From Haematococcus lacustris (taxonomy: Eukaryota > Chlorophyta > Chlorophyceae > Chlamydomonadales > Haematococcaceae), in the NCBI GenBank assembly GCA_030144725.1, contig JASKMD010000019.1:2577001-2641000 (forward strand): DNA of 64,000 nt. The letters run 5' to 3'. Numbering within the stretch: the first letter of the stretch is position 1; each line of letters opens with the position of its first letter. The notes beneath the pieces were generated by a model, which was not told the origin of the DNA, searched no databases, and worked only from the letters and a program-made list of their open reading frames with translations. The translations under genes were made by a program, and so were the position numbers. This document shows, piece after piece, positions 56,901 through 64,000 of this stretch.

Positions 56901-57568
56901 AAACCACTGACCAGCTGGCCACCGCCCGACAGGAGGGGCCGAGGGCCGAGGTCAGCAGCCCTGCCTCAGGCCTCAGCACGGCCCCAGCACCAGCACAGCA
57001 AGAGGAGGCAACAGGGTTGCCACTGGGGGTAAAGCAGCGGGACCCTGCTTCCAGCCCCAGGGCCCAGTCCCTGTCAGCCCCTCTGCAGCTTCAGAAGAAG
57101 CTCCAGGCACCAAATGGGGGTCGCCTGGACGCAGTGGAACAGGCGGGGGGTCACAGTGGGGTGGCAGCAGGCTGTGCCATGCTTCACAGCAGCAGCAGCC
57201 ATGATCAAGGGGGGTGCCAACCCCTGCCCCTACCCCTACCCCTTCCACCCCCTGGTCAACAGGACTTTGAAGCTGCAGCTGCACGTGGTGAGGGGGGGAG
57301 CTGCCGCAGCCCCCTAGGCGGCATAGCCATGGAGGCTGAGCAGGGTCATGACCTTGTCGCCCTCGCGGCTGTTAAGGGGGATGCTGCCGCCCACATACGT
57401 CACTGCCCTGCATGGGCCCCAAGGGGGGTGGGGAGGGGAGGGAGTCCGGGGGCTGCTGACGGGGCGGATGTGGAAGGAAGCGGGTGCAAACGCCGCAGCC
57501 TGTATGAGGAGGGGTCGGAGTCGAAGCGGGTGATGGGTGCGGAGGGAGGTGAGAAGGTGTTGGACTGA
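53121..57568 (+). CDS. PHO80/P-type (U-type) cyclin
   Basis: A regulatory subunit that would bind a cyclin-dependent kinase, as PHO80-like cyclins do in phosphate or nutrient signalling. Five exons, 53121-53225, 53501-53656, 54143-54183, 54689-54764 and 56732-57568, sum to 405 codons (404 aa). The cyclin box is complete: PFHGAQPPAISLYDYLTRIA, RHAKMSPACFVVALMLIDEA, GPTQLTVHRLVLAALVLAAK and SCEDETYKNGFLAKVGGIPL, then SELNAMELQLLLLLDFQLH. The small 41-bp exon 3 is confirmed by phase on both sides. The C-terminal 220 residues are low-complexity, unlike typical short plant members. The fourth intron (54765-56731) is unusually large because it holds repeats and a MITE. Confidence 0.92.
54490..54690. 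repeat. GGCCAGGGGCAG tract and GT microsatellite in a cyclin intron
   Basis: Degenerate units of CAGGGGCAGGGC run from about 54490 to 54625. A TGTGTGTG stretch at 54644-54675 follows, immediately before the acceptor of exon 4. Confidence 0.85.
54944..54981. repeat. CCA trinucleotide repeat
   Basis: About 12 CCA units, slightly interrupted at the start, in the large cyclin intron. Confidence 0.9.
55064..55535. mobile_element. Tc1/mariner-type MITE with TA target duplication in a cyclin intron
   Basis: The left end is CCGTACTCTCCCTTTTGATT and the right end is its inverse, AATCAAAAGGGAGAGTACGG. TA flanks both sides (55062-55063 and 55536-55537). The TIR continues through a GCGAATC-rich stretch and both arms contain AGTAAACAAT. 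At 472 bp with no coding capacity it fits a Stowaway-like MITE; no transposase is present to confirm the superfamily. Confidence 0.8.
55600..56360. other. Second anomalous segment in the cyclin intron
   Basis: Left of it CTAATGAGATTAGTCGTCTC and on the right TCTCATTAGATTAAAAAG suggest a diverged repeat border. A minus-strand frame at 55675-56049 would encode two hydrophobic stretches and then an Arg/Pro-rich tail, while the plus strand is also open at 55691-55975. Neither has a recognisable domain or splice context, so it may be another element. Confidence 0.3.
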
Positions 57569-58639
57569 GGTGTTGGACCCTTAGGAACCCCCTTGGCGGA
57601 TAGCCATCGGGCGCTTGTTGGCATGACGCCTACACAATTTCAATAGGTACTTTGCATGAGACTTGGGGAAGCAGGAGGGTGCATAAGGTCATAGGGTAGA
57701 CTGGGTAACATTTCGCAGGCAACCTCAGTAGCGGAGGTTACACCAAGTTAACATGTTCTCGAGTGAGGAGCCCCCAACTGGATAGGATGGGACAGGCATG
57801 GACTGGGTAGGAATGAATAGAATTGTTGTGCTTGCATGGCAGCTCCACCACCCTGTGCAAGGCTCGAGCCACAAGCAACCAGCCGGCGCCCTTCCGATCT
57901 CCTCAAATTCCAGCACTCTCCCCATCGACATACTTCATTAGCCGTGTTTTCTGCCCTCGCAGCTACAAGGGTGGAATAGTCGGCGCAGTGGAGTGAGCGT
58001 GACATAAAACCATCGCTCGACCTATAACCACAGAAGTCCCTTCAGATGACCTCGCAGACTTAGACTCAGTCCCCAACATGGGGTTGGTAATCTTCATGCA
58101 AGTACTCGCTCAGCACTGCACCGTTTTCGATAGCGTTTGTCACATTGGCACCTGCGAATTATTGCGCATCTACTGGCAAGCGGCGCTTTACCTCTTGCGA
58201 ATGAGGCCATGCCGGCGCAAGCGATCGCGGATGCACCTCAGGTGCTCACCATCGATTGCATTAGTGCTGTGTAGCGGCTTCAGTGATTGAACTGCGCCTG
58301 CTATCGAGCAGGAAGTACAATCAATGTTCAGCCCGCCAGGCTCACTCCGCAAGCCTTTCACTGGTGCAGGCGGTGTCGTAGGACCGTCGTTGGGCAAGTT
58401 GACACTCGACATTGCTGCGAGGTGCGAATGGAAAGAGGTCTCTCTAGCCAGCCACACAGAGAAAGGGACCCCCTTGCACAAATCGGTTGTGAGCTGACCA
58501 CTATGACTTTCCAGACTTTCGAGTGTCAACATTGTTCCTAACTCAACGACACTGCTGTTGGAGAAGAAAGCACGTCATTTCATTGAGTATGCTTGTGGGA
58601 ACATACTTTGGCGTGACCTAACTTTGCCTTGCAGTGCTG
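57569..58639. other. Intergenic region
   Basis: Begins with the 3' flank of the cyclin gene. A minus-strand frame starting MSSVNLPNDGPTTPPAPVKG near 58412 could be an exon. It has no recognised domain and no chain of exons was found. Confidence 0.35.
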
Positions 58640-58644
58640 ACTAG

Positions 58645-59150
58645 CCCAACCGGACCACCCCCTGGCAGCCCCACCCCCTCCCAGCCCCAGCCCCACCCCC
58701 TCCCACCCCCTCCCACCCCCTCCCAGCCCCAGCCCCGCCCCTCCCACCCCCTCCCAGCTCCTCTCACCCCCTCCCACCCCCTCCCACCCCCTCCCACCTC
58801 CCCCCTCCCCCCTCCCCCCTCCCACCCCCTCCCACCCCCTCCCAGCCCCAGCCCCACCCCCTCCCACCCCTGGGCAGCCCACCCCTCTTGCCCCACCCCC
58901 TCCCAGCCCCTCCCACCCCCTCCCAGCCCCAGCCCCGCCCTCCCAACCCCTGTCAGCCCCAGCCCCACCCCCATCCCCGCCCTCCCACCCCTTCCCACCC
59001 CCAGCCCCGCCCTCCCACCCCCTCCCACCCCCTCCCACCTCCCCCCTCCCCCCTCCCACCCCCTCCCGCCCCTTCCCAGCCCCAGCCCCACCCCCTCCCA
59101 CCCCTGGGCAGCACACCCCTCTTGCCCCACCCCCTCCCAGCCCCAGCCTA
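58645..59150. repeat. C-rich tandem tract (CCCCTCCCAC / CCCCAGCC)
   Basis: Short units of CACCCCCTCCC and AGCCCCAGCCCC are mixed, with two longer duplicates including CACCCCTGGGCAGC. The G-rich complement has dense runs of three to five G and could form quadruplexes. Open frames through it are compositional. Confidence 0.9.
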
Positions 59151-59157
59151 GAAGCAC

Positions 59158-59590
59158 CTGGCAGCTGCTGTTGGTGCCGCTCCTGGGCTGCCCACCCCTC
59201 CTGCTGCCCCCCCCTGGCAGCAGCTGACAGCTGGTGCTGGTGCCGCTCCTGGGCTGCCCACCCCTCCTGCTGCCCCCCCCTGGCAGCAGCTGGCAGCTGC
59301 TGTTGGTGCCGCTCCTGGGCTGCCCACCCCTCCTGCTGCCCCCCCCTGGCAGCAGCTGGCAGCTGCTGCTGGTGCCGCTCCTGGGCTGCCCACCCCTCCT
59401 GCTGCCCCCCCTTGGCAGCAGCTGGCAGCTGCTGCTGGTGCCGCTCCTGGGCTGCCCACCCCTCCTGCTGCCCCCCCCTGGCAGCAGCTGGCAGCTGCTG
59501 CTGGTGCCGCTCCTGGGCTGCCCACCCCTCCTGCTGCCCCCCCCTGGCAGCAGCTGGCAGCTGGTGCTGGTGCCGCCCCTGGCATGCTCA
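59158..59590. repeat. 66-bp minisatellite, about 6.5 units
   Basis: The unit begins GCAGCTGCTGTTGGTGCCGC and ends CCTGGCAGCAGCTG, with few differences between copies. As 66 is a multiple of three, all frames stay open: the minus strand would read SCCQGGAAGGVGSPGAAP repeats. No flanking exon makes this a convincing protein. Confidence 0.92.
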
Positions 59591-59879
59591 CCCCTCCATC
59601 TGAGCAGCAGGGGGCCACAGCGGAGCTGTACACGAGCTCGACACGCAAGCGGGGGGCGGGCGGGAGGGATCGGACCCAACATGTCGAGGAAGGTAACATA
59701 GCAATGGCCTACACACCTTGTGAGGCATTGCAGAGTGGCCAGGCCAACAGTACTGCTCACGAAGGGGTCAAGCATCGCAGCAACCTTGCATATTTCAGAG
59801 CATGGGTGGAGGGGCGCTGTTACATCGGTTTGGCGTGCCATGTGAATCGTTTTGACTGCGGCGACTGTTCCTCACTGTG

Positions 59880-59982
59880 TGCAGGTGCTCCTGGGCCACG
59901 TCGGTCGCGGCGGTCTCTCGCGGCGAGGCCCGCATGAGCAAAAAGTGCACGAATTTGAATGTGGAGATTTGAGCCGCCATAG
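59880..59982 (-). CDS. Possible first exon of an unknown gene
   Basis: On the minus strand MAAQISTFKFVHFLLMRASP continues through RETAATDVAQEHLHT to a good GTGAGG donor. It is a plausible start exon, but no continuation was found before the 66-bp repeat region. Confidence 0.25.
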
Positions 59983-60156
59983 CACCCAGCACACTGCACA
60001 GTATTTAATAATACAAGCTGCACCGCATAGCTGAAAGAGTCCTCTATCCAGGGATGTGCGAAACATAAATAGAAACCACGTGGCTGAGACGCGGCGTCGT
60101 TTTGATTACCAGGGGTCAGTTTCCTGTCATTTTCTGTTAGTTGGGGACACCTGACT

Positions 60157-60652
60157 TAGACATTGCCACCCGACCGCATGACCGTCCGATATCGACCACG
60201 ACGGTTTCTTGCGGCCTTGCTTGCGACATGGAGGTGCCTAGGCACACACCGTGATCGCTGCGTTATGTCGCTGCTTGTCCTAAGAAACCAGCGGAGGATC
60301 CCAGCGTGCCTCTCCGTCTATCCGCGCTGCTGCCAGCCAGCGCGAAGTGGAACTTGCCGCCCACCGCGTTGTACGGCTTCGGGGGAAGCATCACGCCCTG
60401 AGACACTGCCGCCGCGTAAGCTGCCGCCGAGCTGAGCCCGCTGGTTGTGCTACCGTTCCCGCCCTGCCCTTGCTGCGACCCGCCCAGTCCCGTGGGCATG
60501 CTGCCGCTGCGCGGCCCGAGGTTCGACGGCAGGCTGCCTCCGGCAGCCGCGCCGCTGCCGAGAGAGGAGCTGGGAGTCGATGCGTCGACGGCTCCGGGCC
60601 GGGACGTGGCGGCAGCAGCGGCGGCGCCGCCAACGGACGCCACCTGCTTGCA
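60157..60652 (-). CDS. Possible exon of a Ser/Gly/Ala-rich protein
   Basis: A minus-strand frame has VASVGGAAAAAATSRPGAVD, a Gly/Ser-rich stretch and then SQGVMLPPKPYNAVGGKFHF. The last part looks less compositional than the rest. No family is recognised and the boundaries are uncertain; the frame stays open to about 60157. Confidence 0.3.
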
Positions 60653-60784
60653 ACGGCGACATGCGGCATACAGGAGTGAGGTTGCGCTCGCCGCTCACTG
60701 CTTGCTGCTACTGCCACAAGCCGTGGGCCTGCTGCGTCGGTCGTACATCCATCAGCTAGCACCTCTCCCCTCTCAGCCCCCCCC

Positions 60785-61269
60785 CCCAGTCCCAAAGTCC
60801 TAAACTTGTAGAGATATAGGGCGGCCAAGCAGCTAGGGTTAGCTAACCCTACTGGCTGGAGGCTGAGCCGTGTGAGCCATCACCTTTAATCTCTTCACCA
60901 CCTTACTATCACTCGAGGTCTATCCCCCTTCTCATTTAGCTCCCTTCCCCTTTCATCTCTGGTTTCTCTTACTTTCGGTTCCCCCCCTAGGTTTTTACAC
61001 CTCTCACCTCTTACCTTGGGTTTTTACCTTGGGTTTTACCCTAGGTTTTTTCCCTAGGTTTACACCTCTCACCTCTTACAACCTACCTAACACATACACA
61101 CAAACACTGTATCCACCCAAGCCCTGCCTCCTTTGTGTCACAACTATCACTACCGACTATCGACCGTGACAGCGCTTGCACCCCTCCCCTTCGCCCCCTC
61201 CCCAGCGCCCCCTCCCCACCCCTCCCAGCGCTGACCGTACTATCGACCCTGACAGCGCTTGCACCCCTC
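60785..61269. other. Intergenic, pyrimidine-biased approach to the satellite
   Basis: Has several CCTAGGTTT and TTGGGTTTTTACC repeats near 60985-61060 and two partial copies of CTATCGACCNTGACAGCGCT ahead of the satellite. No gene is seen. Confidence 0.5.
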
Positions 61270-63190
61270 CCCTTCGCCCCTCCTCCCCCTCGCCCCTCCC
61301 CCCTTGCCTCGCCCCTCCCTTTCCCTTCCCCTTTCCGCCCCTCCTCCCCCTCGCCCCTCCCCCCTTGCCTCGCCCCTCCCTTTCCCTTCCCCTTTCCGCC
61401 CCTCCTCCCCCTCGCCCCTCCCCCCTTGCCTCGCCCCTCCCTTTCCCTTCCCCTTTCCGCCCCTCCTCCCCCTCGCCCCTCCCCCCTTGCCTCGCCCCTC
61501 CCTTTCCCTTCCCCTTTCCGCCCCTCCTCCCCCTCGCCCCTCCCCCCTTGCCTCGCCCCTCCCTTTCCCTTCCCCTTTCCGCCCCTCCTCCCCCTCGCCC
61601 CTCCCCCCTTGCCTCGCCCCTCCCTTTCCCTTCCCCTTTCCGCCCCTCCTCCCCCTCGCCCCTCCCCCCTTGCCTCGCCCCTCCCTTTCCCTCCCCCTTT
61701 CCGCCCCTCCTCCCCCTCGCCCCTCCCCCCTTGCCTCGCCCCTCCCTTTCCCTTCCCTTTTCCGCCCCTCCTCCCCCTCGCCCCTCCCCCCTTGCCTCGC
61801 CCCTCCCTTTCCCTTCCCTTTTCCGCCCCTCCTCCCCCTCGCCCCTCCCCCCTTGCCTCGCCCCTCCCTTTCCCTTCCCTTTTCCGCCCCTCCTCCCCCT
61901 CGCCCCTCCCCCCTTGCCTCGCCCCTCCCTTTCCCTTCCCCTTTCCGCCCCTCCTCCCCCTCGCCCCTCCCCCCTTGCCTCGCCCCTCCCTTTCCCTTCC
62001 CCTTTCCGCCCCTCCTCCCCCTCGCCCCTCCCCCCTTGCCTCGCCCCTCCCTTTCCCTTCCCCTTTCCGCCCCTCCTCCCCCTCGCCCCTCCCCCCTTGC
62101 CTCGCCCCTCCCTTTCCCTTCCCCTTTCCGCCCCTCCTCCCCCTCGCCCCCCCCCCTTGCCTCGCCCCTCCCTTTCCCTTCCCCTTTCCGCCCCTCCTCC
62201 CCCTCGCCCCTCCCCCCCTTGCCTCGCCCCTCCCTTTCCCTTCCCCTTTCCGCCCCTCCTCCCCCTCGCCCCTCCCCCCCTTGCCTCGCCCCTCCCTTTC
62301 CCTTCCCCTTTCCGCCCCTCCTCCCCCTCGCCCCTCCCCCCCTTGCCTCGCCCCCTCCCTTTCCCTTCCCCTTTCCGCCCCTCCTCCCCCTCGCCCCTCC
62401 CCCCTTGCCTCGCCCCTCCCTTTCCCTTCCCTTTCCGCCCCTCCTCCCCCTCGCCCCTCCCCCCTTGCCTCGCCCCTCCCTTTCCCTTCCCCTTTCCGCC
62501 CCTCCTCCCCCTCGCCCCTGCCCCCCTTGCCTCGCCCCTCCCTTTCCCTTCCTCTTTCCGCCCCTCCTCCCCCTCGCCCCTCCCCCCTTGCCTCGCCCCT
62601 CCCTTTCCCTTCCCTTTTCCGCCCCTCCTCCCCCTCGCCCCTCCCCCCTTGCCTCGCCCCTCCCTTTCCCTTCCCTTTTCCGCCCCTCCTCCCCCTCGCC
62701 CCTCCCCCCTGCCCTCGCCCCTCCCTTTCCCTTCCCTTTTCCGCCCCTCCTCCCCCTCGCCCCTCCCCCCTTGCCTCCGCCCCTCCCTTTCCCTTCCCCT
62801 TTCCGCCCTCCTCCCCCTCGCCCCTCCCCCCTTGCCTCGCCCCTCCCTTTCCCTTCCCCTTTCCGCCCCTCCTCCCCCTCGCCCTCCCCCCTTGCCTCGC
62901 CCCTCCCTTTCCCTTCCCCTTTCCGCCCCTCCTCACCCCTCGCCCCTCCCCCCTTGCCTCGCCCCTCCCTTTCCCTTCCCCCTTTCCGCCCTCCTCCCCC
63001 TCGCCCCTCCCCCCTTGCCTCGCCCCTCCCTTTCCCTTCCCTTTTCCGCCCCTCCTCCCCCTCGCCCCTCCCCCCTTGCCTCGCCCTCCCTTTCCCTTCC
63101 CCTTTCCGCCCCTCCTCCCCCTCGCCCCTCCCCCCTTGCCTCGCCCCTCCCTTTCCCTTCCCTTTTCCGCCCCTCCTCCCCCTCGCCCAT
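61270..63190. repeat. 61-bp polypyrimidine satellite, about 31 units
   Basis: The unit is CGCCCCTCCTCCCCCTCGCC, CCTCCCCCCTTGCCTCGCCC, CTCCCTTTCCCTTCCCCTTT, C, with single-base indels between copies. The plus strand is almost pure pyrimidine for 1.9 kb. Because 61 is one more than a multiple of three, each frame cycles and all three plus frames (and a minus frame) stay open for 600-800 codons. These are not proteins. Mirror-like homopurine/homopyrimidine DNA of this length can form triplexes. Confidence 0.97.
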
Positions 63191-63204
63191 CCCGCCGTCC
63201 CTCC

Positions 63205-63375
63205 TCACAGTCTCACCTGCATCAGGGGGTCCAGCTCGTCTGCCTGGACCCCACCTGCGGCCTCACATGCGCGCTGCCACAGCGGCAGAGGACGGGATGC
63301 GCCCCTCGTTGTCAGTCAAGCTCAGGTCAAAGATCACGCGCCCGTCTGACAGCGTGCGCACCTCCGCCCTGCGCA
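63205..63375 (-). CDS. Possible exon(s) of an unidentified gene
   Basis: The minus strand reads AEVRTLSDGRVIFDLSLTDN then EGRIPSSAAVAARM before a stop. An overlapping frame just beyond reads GVQADELDPLMQ before a GTGAGA donor. Codon use looks coding and the first part is reminiscent of an ACT-type regulatory domain (xxDGRVxFDxxxTDxxGR), but a frame change is needed to link the two parts, so it may be decayed. A low-confidence call. Confidence 0.3.
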
Positions 63376-63409
63376 GCAGCAGGCCACCAGGTAGTGGTGT
63401 GTCACCAGG

Positions 63410-63560
63410 TGGTGGTGATGGTGATGGTGCGACACCAGGTGACGGTGTGTCACAGCAGGGGTGGGGTAGTGGTGCAGGGGTGGGGTACCCCAGTACCACA
63501 GCAGAGGTGGGGTAGTGGTGCAGGGGTGGGGTGCCCCTGTACCACAGCAGGGTGGGGTAA
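63410..63560. repeat. GGTGGTG and GTGGGGTA short repeats
   Basis: Irregular copies of GGTGATGGTG and CAGGGGTGGGGT lie next to the possible exon. No other feature is seen. Confidence 0.7.
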
Positions 63561-63728
63561 CCCCAAGCCTGCAGAAGCGCGTGAGAGCTGTGGTATGCGG
63601 GCCATGCTGCAACCTAGTGTAGTGTAGCCACAACAGGGCGCTGCTAAGGGCTCACGAGGGCGCTGAAGAGGGCTCAGGGCGTGAAGAGGCAGAGTGGCCC
63701 ACAAATGAGATGAGCTGGTGAGGGGAGA

Positions 63729-63792
63729 GCGGGCGGGCGGGCGGGCGGGCGGGCGGGCGGGCGGGCGGGCGGGCGGGCGGGCGGGCGGGCGG
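63729..63792. repeat. GCGG tetranucleotide microsatellite
   Basis: About 16 uninterrupted GCGG units. The window then ends at 64000 with nothing that can be supported as a gene. Confidence 0.95.
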
Positions 63793-64000
63793 CACACACC
63801 ACTACAGAATCCTGGTTTGGGGTCGGGTTGGGGTGGGGTTGGGGAGCTCCAGCACGCAATGGCCTCCTGCCCCTCACACTTCACACCCCTAACCACTCAA
63901 CCGGACCCGACCTAGCCCTGCCACCAGACCTTGACCTTGTGATGGAGAAGCCGGCAGCGCTGAGCGCCGCAAAGATGGCCTGGCGTGGCGCCCTTGTCCT

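Noticed and set aside
58618..59841. Minus-strand Gly-rich ORF of 407 codons
   Set aside because: Covers two tandem arrays; frame openness follows from unit lengths and G-rich composition.
61083..63627. Very long open frames (600-830 codons) on both strands
   Set aside because: They lie in a 61-bp tandem satellite whose unit shifts frame each copy; the product is only a repeat of the DNA composition.
1..64000. tRNA or rRNA genes
   Set aside because: None was recognised by eye; a covariance-model scan was not possible here, so absence is not proven.

Overview
This window looks like nuclear DNA of a green alga of the Chlamydomonadales type. The genes are rich in short exons with GT-AG introns (often GTGAGT or GTGCGT donors). 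Coding DNA is GC-rich and repeats are abundant. One gene is an axonemal dynein assembly factor, so the organism has motile cilia, and another is a UVR/YccV protein of the chloroplast ClpF type. The species cannot be named from the sequence alone.

Layout. 1-12.5 kb is mobile-element territory. It holds a CACTA-like (Tnp2/DUF4218 type) transposase gene, a truncated Ty3/gypsy integrase with chromodomain, and a minus-strand transposase-like fragment. Two copies of one hairpin MITE family each interrupt a coding sequence. Large minisatellites lie at 0.69-1.4 and 7.3-8.3 kb. 13.0-16.5 kb is a complete 11-exon flavin amine oxidase (polyamine-oxidase-like) gene. 18.9-29.8 kb is best read as one large hAT-like element of about 10.9 kb. 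Its arms are inverted repeats and it is flanked by a 7-of-8 bp duplication. It carries a Gag-like coiled-coil gene, a small Cys-rich ORF and a transposase-like gene with a SAP-like C terminus. A second, internally deleted 2.1 kb hAT element with a perfect 8-bp duplication is nested in its left arm.

30.9-57.6 kb is the host-gene island. In order it holds: a small mitochondrial-ATPase-inhibitor-like gene (-); a secreted, nine-exon protein resembling GH130-type beta-propellers (+); ODA7/DNAAF1 with a very long low-complexity C-terminal extension (-); a ClpF-like gene (-) ending only 210 bp upstream of ODA7; ribosomal protein L10/uL16 (+); and a PHO80/P-type cyclin (+). Two further MITE-like elements lie upstream of RPL10 and inside the large cyclin intron. 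57.6-64 kb is mostly tandem repeat, including about 1.9 kb of a 61-bp polypyrimidine satellite, with only weak evidence for exons.

The host genes do not form a pathway together. The multi-exon models were built by hand from splice sites and reading-frame continuity; each complete model sums to a whole number of codons. Family names come from recognised motifs, not from database searches.
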